Source: Magnetococcus marinus MC-1 (lineage in GTDB: Bacteria > Pseudomonadota > Magnetococcia > Magnetococcales > Magnetococcaceae). From it: a stretch of DNA of 64,000 bases. The notes beneath the pieces were generated by a model. The model did not search any database, had not been told where the DNA came from, and was given only the letters and a program-made list of their open reading frames with translations. How positions within the stretch are numbered: position 1 is the stretch's first letter; every line of letters begins with the position of its first letter. The position numbers were made by a program, and so were the translations under genes. The stretch lies in contig NC_008576.1 of the NCBI RefSeq assembly GCF_000014865.1, positions 1,827,501 to 1,891,500 of the forward strand. The letters run 5' to 3'. This document shows, piece by piece, positions 27,041 to 38,124 of the stretch.

Positions 27041-28510
27041 ATGAAGATCTTGATGGTGGCATCGGAGTGTGCCCCGGTCGCTAAAGTGGGTGGGCTGGGG
27101 GATGTGGTGCATGGGCTGAGTCGTGAGTTGCACCAGCGTGGTCACGATGTTGCGGTTATTTTACCCAAGTACGACTGTATGCGTTATGATCATATCTGGG
27201 ATCTGGCCATTAGCTATGAAAATTTGTGGGTGCCCTGGAACGGTGGGGTGATCAACTGCACCATCTGGTTTGGTCATGTGGATGGTTTGGCGAGCTACTT
27301 TATTGAACCCCATGCAGAAGAGCAGTTTTTTAACCGGGGTACCTACTACGGGTTTTGGGACGACGCCCACCGTTTTGGCTTTTTCTCTCGGGCGGCGCTG
27401 GAGTTTATGCTTAAGGCTAATCTGCGCCCAGACATCATCCATACCCATGATTGGCAGACGGCGTTGATCCCCGTTATGCTTTATGAAATCTATGAATCTC
27501 TAGGATTGGATCGACAACGGGTGTGTCACACCATCCATAATTTTAAACACCAGGGCACCACAGGACGGGATCTCCTGTATGCCACAGGGCTGCACCGTGC
27601 CGACTATTTTGGGGATGTTCACTGTATGGGGGATGATTTCACCCCTGGGGCCATCAACCATACCAAAGGGGCGATAACCTACGCCAATTTTGTCACCACG
27701 GTTTCGCCCAAGCATGCCTTTGAAGCCCGCCACAGCGACCAAGGCTATGGATTGGGACACACCCTCTACCGTTTTCAGGATAAATTTGGCGGTATCCTGA
27801 ACGGTTTGGATTATGACACCTGGAACCCCATGACCGACCCCTATCTTAGGGTCCACTATGATCGCGATACGTTGGAACGCAAGAGCGACAATAAACAGGC
27901 TCTGCGTGAACGGCTGATGCTACAACAGGTGTATAAACCCATGGTCGCCTATGTGGGGCGCTTGGATACCCAAAAAGGGGTGCATCTCATCCGTCATGCG
28001 CTGTTCCGCACCTTGGAGATGGGCGGGCAGTTTGTGCTGCTTGGGGCGGCCTCGGAACGGGGTATAAACGACGATTTTTGGCATTTAAAAAACGATCTTA
28101 ATGACAATCCCGACTGTCATTTGGAAATTGGGTTTGATGAAGCTTTGGCCCATCAAATCTATGCTGGGGTCGATCTGTTTGTGGTGCCCAGCCTGTTTGA
28201 ACCGTGCGGTCTCACCCAAATGATCGCGCTACGCTACGGTACGGTACCGGTGGTGCGTCAAGTCGGGGGATTGGCCGATACCGTTTTTGATTGGAACCAT
28301 AGTGATCTGCCACTCTCCAAGCGCAATGGCTTTGTGTTTGAAGAGGCCTCCTTTGCGGGGTTAGAATCCGCACTGGATCGAGGGATTGCGTTGTGGAAAC
28401 AGGATCCCCATGGGTTCCAAATGCTTATGCAGGCGGGTATGCGCTACGATTATTCGTGGCGGTTGCCCGTGGAACACTATCTGAACATCTACCGCTACAT
28501 CCGCTGTTGA
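27041..28510 (+). CDS. glgA: Glycogen/starch synthase (ADP-glucose type), copy 2
   Basis: 489 residues, GT5 family. [12 protein letters not shown] near the N terminus is the ADP-glucose-binding KxGGL motif. [40 protein letters not shown] and [23 protein letters not shown] follow, all diagnostic. It extends alpha-1,4-glucan chains from ADP-glucose. Compared with the second copy at 36147-37592 it has a longer insert ([15 protein letters not shown] region) and differs strongly, resembling the plant SSIII/SSIV-like or cyanobacterial second type rather than a recent duplicate (impression only). It precedes glgB by 40 bases and is probably cotranscribed with it. Confidence 0.93.
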   Translation: MKILMVASECAPVAKVGGLGDVVHGLSRELHQRGHDVAVILPKYDCMRYDHIWDLAISYENLWVPWNGGVINCTIWFGHVDGLASYFIEPHAEEQFFNRGTYYGFWDDAHRFGFFSRAALEFMLKANLRPDIIHTHDWQTALIPVMLYEIYESLGLDRQRVCHTIHNFKHQGTTGRDLLYATGLHRADYFGDVHCMGDDFTPGAINHTKGAITYANFVTTVSPKHAFEARHSDQGYGLGHTLYRFQDKFGGILNGLDYDTWNPMTDPYLRVHYDRDTLERKSDNKQALRERLMLQQVYKPMVAYVGRLDTQKGVHLIRHALFRTLEMGGQFVLLGAASERGINDDFWHLKNDLNDNPDCHLEIGFDEALAHQIYAGVDLFVVPSLFEPCGLTQMIALRYGTVPVVRQVGGLADTVFDWNHSDLPLSKRNGFVFEEASFAGLESALDRGIALWKQDPHGFQMLMQAGMRYDYSWRLPVEHYLNIYRYIRC

Positions 28511-28550
28511 GCGGCTCTTTTGGCCCAACCCAGTGTTTAAGGTGAAAACC

Positions 28551-30737
28551 ATGAATCAGCCCCTTTCTGAACCGATGCAACGTCTGGTTGAAGCGCGTCA
28601 CCATGACCCCTTTGAACTACTAGGGCGGCATCCTGATGGCAAGGGTGGTGTGCTGGTCAGGGTCTATATGCCCTATGCCGAGCAGGTGCGCATTCTGGAG
28701 CGGGGTACCCAGCAGGTACTCAACATGCAGCGCATCGATGGCAGCGACTTTTTTGAGTGGCAAGGCCAGCTCGAACAGGTGGCCGACGACTATCGTTTGA
28801 TGTGGAAAGATAAGTGGGGTTACGAACATCTTAACCGTGACCCCTACGCCCAGTTGCCCATGGTGAGTGATTTTGACCTCTATCTATTTAATCAGGGTAA
28901 CCATACTCAGATTCAAAATTTCCTTGGCAGCCATGTCATGCAGGATGCCCATGGGGCAGGGGTGCGCTTTTCGGTTTGGGCACCCAACGCCGAGCGGGTC
29001 AGTGTGGTGGGGGACTTTAACCACTGGGATGGCCGCTGTCACCCCATGCGGGTGCTGCCCAACAGTGGGGTGTGGGAGCTGTTTATTCCTGACCTAGAGC
29101 CCGGCGGCTACTATAAATTTGAAGTGCGTGATCGCCTGGGTGTGATCCATCTTAAAACCGATCCCATGGCACGGCAGAACCAGTTACGCCCTGAGACCGC
29201 CTCGGTGATTACCCCACCATCTTCCTTTGAATGGACCGATGCCGCCTGGCTGGAGCGTCGTAAAGATTGGGACTGGCAGAGTGCCCCCATCTCCATTTAC
29301 GAAATGCACCCTGGCTCCTGGCAGCGTGGCTGTGAGGGAGAGTTCCTAAACTATCGCGAGATGGCCCATCAACTGGTGCCCTATCTGCAAGAGTTGGGCT
29401 TTACCCATGTTGAGTTGATGCCCATTACCGAACACCCCTTTGATCTCTCTTGGGGCTATCAGGCAACCGGCTATTTTGCCCCCACCCGGCGCTTTGGCCG
29501 TCCCGACGATTTTCGCTACTTTGTGGACTATCTACACAGCCACCATATTGGGGTTTTGCTGGATTGGGTGCCAGCGCACTTTCCCAAAGATGCCCACGGT
29601 CTCGCCCGCTTTGATGGCACCCCCCTCTATGAACATGCCGATCCCCGCCTAGGTGAGCATCTGGACTGGAACACCTACATCTTCAATTTTGGTCGTAATG
29701 AGGTAAAAAGCTTCCTCATCTCCAGTGCCATGTTTTGGCTCAATGAGTTCCACCTGGATGGTCTGCGGGTGGATGCCGTGGCCTCCATGCTCTATCTGGA
29801 TTATTCCCGTGAGGAGTGGATACCCAATATCTATGGGGGGCGTGAAAATATTGAGGCGGTCGAGTTCATGCGCCACCTTAACTCACTGGTGGGACGTGAG
29901 TGCCCCGGTGCGCTCATGATTGCTGAAGAGTCGACCTCCTGGCCCAGTGTAACCCGCCCACCCGAGAATGGTGGTCTGGGTTTTCATATGAAATGGAATA
30001 TGGGTTGGATGAATGACTCGCTCAGTTACATCGCCGAGGATCCCATCCACCGCAAATACCACCATGACAAGTTGACCTTCAGCCTCTATTACGCCTTTAG
30101 CGAAAACTTTTTGTTGCCTTTCTCCCATGATGAGGTGGTCCACGGTAAGGGTTCCATGATCGGTAAAATGCCAGGGGATGAGTGGCAACGCTTTGCAAAT
30201 CTGCGCGCGCTCTACCTCTATCAATTTACCCATCCGGGTAAAAAGCTGCTGTTCATGGGCACGGAATTTGGTCAGGGTAATGAGTGGAACTCGACCACGG
30301 TCATGGAGTGGTCCCTGCTACAATACCCCTTGCATAGCGGTATGAAGCAGTTGGTGGCCGATCTTAACCATCTTTATGCCCGCCTGCCCGCCTTGCACAA
30401 AGTGGATTTTAGCTGGCAAGGTTTCCAATGGTTAGATGCCAATGATGGGGAGCAATCCATTGCGGCCTACCTGCGTCTGGATGGCGAAACACATGTGGTG
30501 GTGGTGATCAACTTTACTCCAGTGGTGCGGCGTAACTATCGGTTGGGGGTTCCTGCGCTGAGTGGTTATCGCGAGGTGCTCAATAGCGACTCATCCTACT
30601 ATGCCGGTTCTAACGTGGGTAATGGCCAAGCCTTGATTATGGCCGAAGAGAAACCCTGGCATGAGCAAAGCTACTCCATTGAGTTAACCCTACCGCCTTT
30701 GGGTGGGGTGGTGTTAATGCCCGATCAGGCAGAATAA
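28551..30737 (+). CDS. glgB: 1,4-alpha-glucan branching enzyme GlgB
   Basis: 728 residues, a full-length bacterial GlgB with an N1 extension, a CBM48 domain ([20 protein letters not shown]), a GH13 barrel and a C-terminal beta domain. Catalytic residues are Asp near 405 ([10 protein letters not shown]), Glu near 458 (AEESTSW) and Asp near 526 ([13 protein letters not shown]). It transfers chains to make alpha-1,6 branches in glycogen. ATG 28551 is chosen for the AAGGTG upstream. It ends before a bidirectional terminator shared with the convergent transporter gene. Confidence 0.97.
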   Translation: MNQPLSEPMQRLVEARHHDPFELLGRHPDGKGGVLVRVYMPYAEQVRILERGTQQVLNMQRIDGSDFFEWQGQLEQVADDYRLMWKDKWGYEHLNRDPYAQLPMVSDFDLYLFNQGNHTQIQNFLGSHVMQDAHGAGVRFSVWAPNAERVSVVGDFNHWDGRCHPMRVLPNSGVWELFIPDLEPGGYYKFEVRDRLGVIHLKTDPMARQNQLRPETASVITPPSSFEWTDAAWLERRKDWDWQSAPISIYEMHPGSWQRGCEGEFLNYREMAHQLVPYLQELGFTHVELMPITEHPFDLSWGYQATGYFAPTRRFGRPDDFRYFVDYLHSHHIGVLLDWVPAHFPKDAHGLARFDGTPLYEHADPRLGEHLDWNTYIFNFGRNEVKSFLISSAMFWLNEFHLDGLRVDAVASMLYLDYSREEWIPNIYGGRENIEAVEFMRHLNSLVGRECPGALMIAEESTSWPSVTRPPENGGLGFHMKWNMGWMNDSLSYIAEDPIHRKYHHDKLTFSLYYAFSENFLLPFSHDEVVHGKGSMIGKMPGDEWQRFANLRALYLYQFTHPGKKLLFMGTEFGQGNEWNSTTVMEWSLLQYPLHSGMKQLVADLNHLYARLPALHKVDFSWQGFQWLDANDGEQSIAAYLRLDGETHVVVVINFTPVVRRNYRLGVPALSGYREVLNSDSSYYAGSNVGNGQALIMAEEKPWHEQSYSIELTLPPLGGVVLMPDQAE

Positions 30738-30755
30738 CCTCCCCATATACAAAGC

Positions 30756-30806
30756 CCCAACAGAAAGCCCCGCTGGTGGTCGACACCAGCGGGGCTTTCT
30801 GTTGGG
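30756..30806. terminator. Bidirectional terminator between glgB and the RND gene
   Basis: Perfect 23-base arms (30756-30778 and 30784-30806) with a five-base loop, one of the longest perfect hairpins of the window, placed between convergent genes. Confidence 0.9.
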
Positions 30807-30823
30807 AAACCAAGAAGATAATC

Positions 30824-33403
30824 TTATAACCGGTAAGGGCGTATTTTTTCGAGCAGCAGCGGCAGTAGGGTTAGGTTGGCCAGCAGCGCCACCAGCATGG
30901 AACAGGCGGTGAGAAAGCCAAAATAGATGGTGGGTACAAACTGCGACAGGGTAAGTACCGAAAATCCTATGGCAATGGTCACGGTGGTGTAATAGAGCGC
31001 CCGGCCAATGCTACTGTGGGCACGCCTTACAGCCGCAGGATAGTCACCATCCTTGCGGATCTCATGCCCAAAACGGTAGATGTAGTGAATGGTATCATCC
31101 ACCCCAATGCCAATACTGATGGCGGCGATGGTAATGGTCATAATATCCAGGGGTATCCCCAACGCCCCCATGCTACCCAATACCAGGGGTATGGAGACAA
31201 GATTGGGGATAATGGCAATAATCGCCAGTTTAACCGATCGAAACAGCGCCATAAACATAAGTAAAATGGCCACCATCACCGCGCCCAGGGTGGTGATTTG
31301 CGAATGAAACAGTGACTGCAACATGTTGTTGTAGAGCACCAGCATGCCGTTAACATGAATCTGCTCGGGTTTTAAGCCCAGATCTTCAACCAAGCCATGG
31401 CGAATTTTTTTCAAAAGCAGATCGCGCTTTAGGGTTGGGTCAGATTCATAGACCCGTACCGAAAAGCGTAGTTGGTTGCCATCTTCTGACAGGAAGGGGG
31501 TAAAGAGCGCCTCTTTTACCTCTGGCGTAAGCTTTTTATGGATAATAGAGAGGGTAATGTCATCGGGTAGTTGGCCTGCATTGAGGGCAGAAAGCACCTC
31601 CAGCGTGGAGGCCAATGAGATGACCTTGCCCGTCTCTTTAAGTTGGTCCAACCAACGATGAATTTTAATCACCTCAGGGGCCATCATGGAGTTGTACCAG
31701 TGGCTACGTCCGGTGATGCCTGCATCCTGGCTTAAACCGGTGCTCGCCCACAGGCTATCCCCGGTGTCATCCCCCCATAAATTATTGATCTCCCCCTTGA
31801 GCATATCCTCCATACCCGCAACAGTATTGGAGACCATATCAGGGATCAATGTGGGCATGCTGTCGGCTTTGGCCACCGGTGCAGGTGGAGCCGCCGGGGG
31901 GTCAATAATGACATCCAGCGACATGGTGCCCCCCAGGGCACGGTCAATGACCAGCATCCCCTGGTGAATCTCGGTATCGGCCTTAAAATGGTCGATAAAG
32001 CGGTTTTCCACAGAGAGTTGACTGACCCCCACCATGCCCAGCCCTACTAAAATTAAAAACCCCAACATCAATCCCCATCCCATACGTTCGATGATGCTGG
32101 GGATTATGGCCATAATGCCACCGGTGACATCGCTACGCTTTTTGGAGGGCAGCAGCGGAAAACGCATGAGCAAAGCGGGAAATAGGGTAAAATTTAATAT
32201 CAGTGCGACGGTTAGGCTTAGACACATCATCCAACCAAAATCAATAACCGGGCGTATGCCGCTGACCACCAAAGAGCCAAAGGCGACCATGGTGGTGATC
32301 ACCATATAAAAGGATGGGGTGGCCTTGCTACGCATGGTCTGTTGCACCAACCAGCGTTGATTTTGTTGGGGGTTTTCGCGGTGTAGCTCTTGAAATCGCA
32401 CAATAAGGTGAATGGTCAAAGAGAGCACAAAAATAAGCAGCAACGCGATGAAGTTTGAAGAGACCACCGTAATGGGCCAATGTACAAGGGTCATAAAGCC
32501 GGTGGTAATGGCCGCCGTGGCAAGGGCGGTGATCACCGAAATGACAACCCAGCGTAAACGGCCAAAAGCCACCGCCAGGATTAAGGCCATTACCACCAGC
32601 ACGGCAACGCCAAAAACACGCAGATCACTACGCACATAGTGCATAATGTCGGTGACGATCATGGGCACCCCACCAAGGTGCATCTGGGCAGCACCACGGT
32701 GGCGTTCAAGCAGAGCGCGGATATGCGCGATATCCTGCTGCTCTTGCTGGGTCAACTTCTCTTTGTGGGCATTAAACGCCGCCGCAATTTTTTCTAACTC
32801 TAGGCTCTCTTTGTCGGTTAGGCCGCCATCCATCTTTTTCATGCGCAACGCTTTGCGTTGCTCTTGCAGCCGTTGGTAAGTGGCATCGCGTAAAAAATTG
32901 ACCTGAATGGCGGTGGTTTCCCCTGTGGCCCCAACCAAGCGGTCTCGGTAGAGGGGGCTGTTGCGCAGCTCCTTCTCGGCCAATTGCAGGTTGGTGCGTG
33001 GGTCGTCTAGGGTACGAATGCCGGTATCTAGCTCTGCAAAGGTAATGGGGGGGGATTGGATCAGGGGCACATCCAAAATAGAGACCACCGATTTGACCCG
33101 CTCCATGCTATCGACTTCATTTCGCAGGGTGCGCAGATCAGCCAAACTTTCCGGATGAAAAAGCTTACGTCCATTGGGGGTGTAGGTGATGACTAAAAAA
33201 TCATCGCCACTGTAGCGGGCGGTCATGGCTTCGTAATAGGCCAAATCCGCATCATTCTCCAGCAGTAGGGAGTCAGTGGAAATATCAATTTCTAAATTTT
33301 TAGCAAACCATCCCAACAGCAAAGAGAGCGTAAGAATGAGTGCCAAGGTGATGGGGGTGCGATCTAAAACCGCTTTTTCATAGAATTTTAGCAATAAAGA
33401 CAT
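30824..33403 (-). CDS. RND/MMPL-superfamily transporter
   Basis: 859 residues. One N-terminal helix (SLLLKF...ALILTLSLLLGWFA), a large periplasmic loop, a block of five or six helices starting VFGVAVLVVMALILAV, a second large loop, and a final helix block with IGIGVDDTIHYIYRF and LTLLPLLL, the typical two-fold RND plan. The repeated GIGxDDxIH motif and missing membrane-fusion and outer-membrane partner genes favour the MMPL/patched-like group that moves lipids, hopanoids or other hydrophobic molecules. The real start is ATG 33403, with GGGGAGG upstream. Its presence in the middle of the glycogen genes has no obvious functional reason. Substrate unknown. Confidence 0.88.
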   Translation of the reverse strand: MSLLLKFYEKAVLDRTPITLALILTLSLLLGWFAKNLEIDISTDSLLLENDADLAYYEAMTARYSGDDFLVITYTPNGRKLFHPESLADLRTLRNEVDSMERVKSVVSILDVPLIQSPPITFAELDTGIRTLDDPRTNLQLAEKELRNSPLYRDRLVGATGETTAIQVNFLRDATYQRLQEQRKALRMKKMDGGLTDKESLELEKIAAAFNAHKEKLTQQEQQDIAHIRALLERHRGAAQMHLGGVPMIVTDIMHYVRSDLRVFGVAVLVVMALILAVAFGRLRWVVISVITALATAAITTGFMTLVHWPITVVSSNFIALLLIFVLSLTIHLIVRFQELHRENPQQNQRWLVQQTMRSKATPSFYMVITTMVAFGSLVVSGIRPVIDFGWMMCLSLTVALILNFTLFPALLMRFPLLPSKKRSDVTGGIMAIIPSIIERMGWGLMLGFLILVGLGMVGVSQLSVENRFIDHFKADTEIHQGMLVIDRALGGTMSLDVIIDPPAAPPAPVAKADSMPTLIPDMVSNTVAGMEDMLKGEINNLWGDDTGDSLWASTGLSQDAGITGRSHWYNSMMAPEVIKIHRWLDQLKETGKVISLASTLEVLSALNAGQLPDDITLSIIHKKLTPEVKEALFTPFLSEDGNQLRFSVRVYESDPTLKRDLLLKKIRHGLVEDLGLKPEQIHVNGMLVLYNNMLQSLFHSQITTLGAVMVAILLMFMALFRSVKLAIIAIIPNLVSIPLVLGSMGALGIPLDIMTITIAAISIGIGVDDTIHYIYRFGHEIRKDGDYPAAVRRAHSSIGRALYYTTVTIAIGFSVLTLSQFVPTIYFGFLTACSMLVALLANLTLLPLLLEKIRPYRL

Positions 33404-33519
33404 GCAGGGGGGCCTCCCCACCGGTTATGCTGGGAATTTATGGATCAAAACATCGAATTATCGGTCATGCCCAACAGCTAATGCAATGGTTTGTCTCACG
33501 ATAAAGGCGAAAACGACGC

Positions 33520-33551
33520 AAAAAAAGGGGGTGGTTACCTAACCACCCCCT
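33520..33551 (-). terminator. Intrinsic terminator of glgP
   Basis: On the minus strand AGGGGGTGGTTA pairs with TAACCACCCCCT and six T follow (A run at 33521-33526 on +). Confidence 0.85.
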
Positions 33552-33580
33552 GGATACTTTATGGGTGTGTCGTAACGCGA

Positions 33581-36070
33581 TTAGCGTTTAAGCTGCATGG
33601 GTTTGACTTTCCAAACATTTTCCGCATAGGTGCGCACGGTACGGTCAATGGAAAATTTACCCATATTGGCGGTATTGAGCACAGCCATGCGGTTCCACCG
33701 ATCCTGGTTGCTATAGGTGGCCTCCACCTGTTTTTGACAGGCAATGTAGGCTTCATAGTCGGCTAAGAGCAAAAAGTGGTCACCACCAAACAGCAGGTTG
33801 TTGTACAGATCGCTATAACGACCGGGATCGTCCGGGCAGAAGAAACCATCGCGGATCATCTCTAACACCCGGCGCAGCTCGGCATTTTTCTCAAAATAGA
33901 GGGTGGGATCATAGCCGCCAGCGCGAAGATCGTGGGCCTCATCTGCCGTCATACCAAAGATGAAGATGTTATCATCCCCCACCTCTTCCAAGATCTCAAT
34001 GTTTGCCCCATCCAGGGTGCCAATGGTTAGCGCACCGTTTAGGGCAAACTTCATATTGCCCGTGCCCGAGGCTTCCATGCCCGGTGTGGAAATCTGCTCA
34101 GAAAGTTCTGAGCCAGGCATGATGATCTCGGCTTTGGAGACATTGTAGTTGGGCAAAAAGACCAGCTTAAGCAGGCCCTTGATCGCCGGATCATTGTTGA
34201 TGGTGCTGGCGACATCATTGATTAAGCGGATAATCTGCTTGGCAATGTGGTAGCCCGGTGCCGCCTTGCCACCAATAATGACCGAACGGGGCACCATATC
34301 ATTCTCGACCCCATCCCGGATACGAATGTAGCGGGTTACCACATGCATAAGGTTAAGCAACTGGCGCTTATACTCGTGAATACGTTTGACCTGGACATCA
34401 AACATGGAGGAAGGGTCAAGCTCTACCCCAGTTTTACGGGCCACCAATTGGGCCAGACGCACTTTGTTGGCCCGCTTAATATCATGGAACTGGCGACGGA
34501 ACCCCGCATCATCGGCCAAGGGGGCCAGTTCAACCAAGGCGGGTAGATCCGAAACCCATTTGTCGCCAATGCTCTCCTTGATCAAAGCAGAGAGCCCGGG
34601 GTTGGACATGTTGAGCCAGCGATGCTGATCAATACCGTTGGTGACGTTGGTAAAGACACCAGGACGCATCTCTTTGAAGTCTTTGAACATGCCCGCCTGC
34701 ATAAGACGCGAGTGCAGCTCCGCCACACCATTGACCGAATAGCTACCCACAATACAGACGTGGGCCATGCGTACCCGCTTGCTCACATCATCAATGAGTG
34801 ACATGCGGCTCAGGATGGTGCTATTCCCTGGGTAGCGGTGTTTGACCTCTTTAAGATGCTGATGGTTGATCTTGTAGAGAATCTGTAAATGGCGGGGCAG
34901 TACATGCTCCATAATGGCGATGGGCCACGTCTCCAACGCCTCGGGCAGCAGGGTGTGGTTGGTATAGGTAAAGGTTTGACGGCAGAGGTCCCAGGCTTCG
35001 TCAAACTCCAAACCGTACTCATCGCAGAACAGACGCAGCAGTTCGGGTACCGCCAGCGAGGGGTGGGTGTCGTTAAGGTGGATGACCACGCGCTTAGGGA
35101 ACTGGCGAATATCGCCATTCTCTAGCTTAAAGCGCTCCATAATGTCTTGTAAGGAGGAGCTGACAAAGAAATACTCCTGCTTGAGCCGTAACTCCTGCCC
35201 GCGCAAGGTGGAGTCATTGGGGTAGAGCACTTTGGAAAGGTTCTCAGAAACCGCTTTATCCTTAACCGCCTCAACATAGTTGCCTTCGTTGAAGTAGCTT
35301 AGATCAAAGTCACGGGTAGCCCGCGCCGACCAAAGTCGCAAGTTGGTAATGCTGGGGGTTTTATGGCCGGAGAGGGGCACGTCAAAGGCCAAGGCCACCA
35401 CATCTTTGGTGTCTACCCACTGGCAGGTGTCGTTGCCATCGGCATCTTTAAAACAGAGAATCTTACCGTTAAAGCGGACCCGATATTTTACGTTGGGCTG
35501 CTCAAACTCCCAGGGGTTGCCATGACGCAGCCAATGTTCGGGGTGTTCAACCTGCATACCCTCTTCAATGGACTGGCTAAACATGCCAAACTCATAGCGA
35601 ATGCCGTAGCCCATGCCAGGGAAGCTTTGGTTGGCAATGGAGTCTAAAATACAAGCAGCCAGACGTCCTAGACCACCGTTGCCCAAGGCTGCATCAACCT
35701 CGCAAGCGACAATGGTGTCCAGATCCTGCTCAAATTCTGACAGGGCTTCACGTAACAAGATGTTTAAATCTAAATCCAATACCGTGCGCATGAGGTTGCG
35801 CCCGATCAAATATTCCATGGAAAGATAATAAACACGGCGCCCTTTTTCATCACGCAGGTAGCGGTTTTGGCGAATGCGTCGCTCGCTTAATACACCACGT
35901 ACAAAATAGACAACGGCGTAGTACCAGTCGCGTTCGCTGGCAATATCGGGATCTTTACCGACATCATGGACCATGTAGTTGACCAACTTCTCTTTGATGA
36001 AGGTGGCGTTCCAGTCGGGGCGGTCATGCTCGTGTACCGAGGATTCGGAAAGTTGCTCGTCCAGTGTCAT
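33581..36070 (-). CDS. glgP: Glycogen phosphorylase
   Basis: 829 residues, GT35 family. EASGTGNMKFALNG contains the pyridoxal-phosphate Lys. Other motifs are RLAACILDS, the substrate-binding HLNDTHPSLAVPELLR and the C-terminal DGANIEILEEVG. It phosphorolyses outer chains of glycogen to glucose-1-phosphate. It stops near branch points, where the GlgX half of the fusion acts. ATG 36070 is favoured over an upstream TTG. It lies 76 bases after the second glgA on the same strand, forming a synthase-phosphorylase operon. Confidence 0.97.
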   Translation of the reverse strand: MTLDEQLSESSVHEHDRPDWNATFIKEKLVNYMVHDVGKDPDIASERDWYYAVVYFVRGVLSERRIRQNRYLRDEKGRRVYYLSMEYLIGRNLMRTVLDLDLNILLREALSEFEQDLDTIVACEVDAALGNGGLGRLAACILDSIANQSFPGMGYGIRYEFGMFSQSIEEGMQVEHPEHWLRHGNPWEFEQPNVKYRVRFNGKILCFKDADGNDTCQWVDTKDVVALAFDVPLSGHKTPSITNLRLWSARATRDFDLSYFNEGNYVEAVKDKAVSENLSKVLYPNDSTLRGQELRLKQEYFFVSSSLQDIMERFKLENGDIRQFPKRVVIHLNDTHPSLAVPELLRLFCDEYGLEFDEAWDLCRQTFTYTNHTLLPEALETWPIAIMEHVLPRHLQILYKINHQHLKEVKHRYPGNSTILSRMSLIDDVSKRVRMAHVCIVGSYSVNGVAELHSRLMQAGMFKDFKEMRPGVFTNVTNGIDQHRWLNMSNPGLSALIKESIGDKWVSDLPALVELAPLADDAGFRRQFHDIKRANKVRLAQLVARKTGVELDPSSMFDVQVKRIHEYKRQLLNLMHVVTRYIRIRDGVENDMVPRSVIIGGKAAPGYHIAKQIIRLINDVASTINNDPAIKGLLKLVFLPNYNVSKAEIIMPGSELSEQISTPGMEASGTGNMKFALNGALTIGTLDGANIEILEEVGDDNIFIFGMTADEAHDLRAGGYDPTLYFEKNAELRRVLEMIRDGFFCPDDPGRYSDLYNNLLFGGDHFLLLADYEAYIACQKQVEATYSNQDRWNRMAVLNTANMGKFSIDRTVRTYAENVWKVKPMQLKR

Positions 36071-36146
36071 GGGGTTCTCTCTCAAACCGGGTTGCGGTTA
36101 GTTTATACGGTTAAGTTAAGCCATTATAGCCCTGTCAATGCAGGGG

Positions 36147-37592
36147 TTACATGACCGGTGGTGCCCCAGATTCATATAGATGCATGTAGGCACGTGCGGA
36201 TTTGCGCCAGCCAAAATCCATGGACATGGCACGTTGCTGGGCATTGCGCCACAGGGTGGGGTTGCGCAGGCAACCCATGGCTTGCAACATGACGGTAAGT
36301 AGGCTGATGGTGTCGGGTCGATCAAACAGAAAACCGGTGCCGTGGTTTTCGGAATGGATGGGCGTAACACTATCGGCCAAACCGCCGGTGCGTCTGACCA
36401 AGGGTAGGGTGCCATAGCGCATGGCATAGAGTTGGGTCAGGCCGCACGGTTCAAAGCGTGATGGCACCAACAGAATATCGACCCCTGCTTGGATGCGGTG
36501 GGAGTGAATCTCGTCATAACCAATATGTACCGCGACTTGTAGCGGGTTTTGCGCGGCGAGTTGGCGCAGCTGATCCTCAAAAGCGCGGTGGCCGCTGCCC
36601 AACACAACCAATTGGGCCCCGGCACTGAGCACCGCTGGAATGGCCTCCAAAATAAGATCAATGCCCTTTTGTTCGGTCAAGCGGCTGACCAGACCAAACA
36701 GGGGCCGATCATCCTCCACCAACAGCCCCATCTCCTGCTGCAAAGCCCGTTTGTTGAGAAGCTTGTTCTCTAGGGTATCACGGCTATAAGGGTGGGGAAT
36801 TAAAGGATCGGTCTCGGGGTTCCAGGCATGGTAATCAATGCCATTAAGAATGCCGTGTAGCTGGTGTACGCGATCTTGCAACAGGCCATCCATACCAAAG
36901 CTATAGGCAGGGGTGCAGATCTCATTGGCATAAGTGGGGCTGACGGTCGTGAGCCAGTTGCTGTAAAAAAGGCCCGCTTTCAAAAAGCTAAACTGTCCGT
37001 AAAATTCGGCACCATAAACATGCATGGCGCTGGCAGGTAAGCCAACCTCGTGCACCACACGGGCGGGAAAATTGCCCTGAAATTGGATATTGTGCACGGT
37101 GATGATGCTTTTACAGTGACGGTTGCCAGAAAAATGCAGATAAGCCGAGGCCAAGCCCGCTTGCCAATCGTTGGCGTGCAGCACATCGGGACGCCAACCT
37201 AAAAAACCACCCGCTTCGGCAATCAATGCCGCTACCCGCGAGAGGGCGGCAAAGCGAATGGCATTGTCCCCCCAATCCCGGCCATCGTGGCTTAAGTAGG
37301 GGTTGCCCGGACGGTTGTAGAGGGTAGGAATGTCCAGTGCCCACAAAAAAACATCGCTATCGGGCAGGCGGCCGGGTATGAGTCGGGCATCACCATGACC
37401 AAAAACCTCACCCAGCACAATAGCATCACCTTGGCGCTGCATGCCTTCTAGCACACTAGGGTAGCCGGGCACCAAAACGCGTATATCAACGCCTTGTTCA
37501 ATCAACGCTGCGGGCAGAGCAGCGGCGACATCGCCAAGACCACCGGTTTTTATGAGTGGGTAGATCTCTGATGTTACAAATAGCACACGCAT
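36147..37592 (-). CDS. glgA: Glycogen synthase GlgA (classical type)
   Basis: 481 residues, close to E. coli GlgA (477). KTGGLGDVAAALP is the ADP-glucose Lys motif; HANDWQAGLA, HNIQFQGNFP, TTVSPTYA, GILNGIDYHAWNP and [33 protein letters not shown] are typical of the classical GlgA. This copy is nearer to enterobacterial enzymes than the one at 27041. Having two synthases suggests division of labour, for example elongation and priming, as proposed for cyanobacteria; this is inference. First gene of the glgA-glgP minus-strand operon and divergent from glgC. Confidence 0.95.
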   Translation of the reverse strand: MRVLFVTSEIYPLIKTGGLGDVAAALPAALIEQGVDIRVLVPGYPSVLEGMQRQGDAIVLGEVFGHGDARLIPGRLPDSDVFLWALDIPTLYNRPGNPYLSHDGRDWGDNAIRFAALSRVAALIAEAGGFLGWRPDVLHANDWQAGLASAYLHFSGNRHCKSIITVHNIQFQGNFPARVVHEVGLPASAMHVYGAEFYGQFSFLKAGLFYSNWLTTVSPTYANEICTPAYSFGMDGLLQDRVHQLHGILNGIDYHAWNPETDPLIPHPYSRDTLENKLLNKRALQQEMGLLVEDDRPLFGLVSRLTEQKGIDLILEAIPAVLSAGAQLVVLGSGHRAFEDQLRQLAAQNPLQVAVHIGYDEIHSHRIQAGVDILLVPSRFEPCGLTQLYAMRYGTLPLVRRTGGLADSVTPIHSENHGTGFLFDRPDTISLLTVMLQAMGCLRNPTLWRNAQQRAMSMDFGWRKSARAYMHLYESGAPPVM

Positions 37593-38124
37593 CAATTTTG
37601 GTTTCCATGGGCGTAAACAGCACGTTGAACATGCTAGATCTACTAGAGGTGTTCAAACACCGTCCAGTCTGATATACGGATGAATCGCTCGCCAAACCGC
37701 ACCATCTTAATCCCCATTGACAGTTGTGTAAATGATCCAGTGCAAGAAGATGCCATAACGACCCGGTCGATGCTCAAAACACGTGCCCATTATCCAGACG
37801 AGAGAATCAATCCTGCTGTATACGACATGGGCTATTTAGTGCTAGTCTGTGCAGAAACAGGAAAATTGGGTGGGCTTGACCGTTGACGACGGGCTATTGA
37901 TACGCGCCTTTTATGAAAGGGGCGTGACAATGGTTTGTCCCTCAGGCAAAAAAGCGCGGGTGTGGGGGTTGGTGATTGCAATTATACGGTGATGAGGAGA
38001 TAACTCTCCTGTGTTGTAATGGATCATCTTGGCTGGAATTGGATAGGGTCGACGGGCATGCCTGCCAACAGGCGCTTACCCGCGACCTAAGATGACCCGT
38101 GACCTTTTTTGATGGGAGCTTAGC
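37593..38124. other. Divergent promoter region glgA / glgC
   Basis: 530 bases without supported genes. It must hold the promoters of both the synthesis/degradation operon and glgC. No known binding site was recognised; TTGACC and TTGACG words overlap at 37877-37888 but no good -10 box pairs with them. Confidence 0.4.

Noticed and set aside
37680-37886. 68-codon frame between glgA and glgC
   Set aside because: No family match that I can see, no Shine-Dalgarno sequence, in a divergent promoter region.
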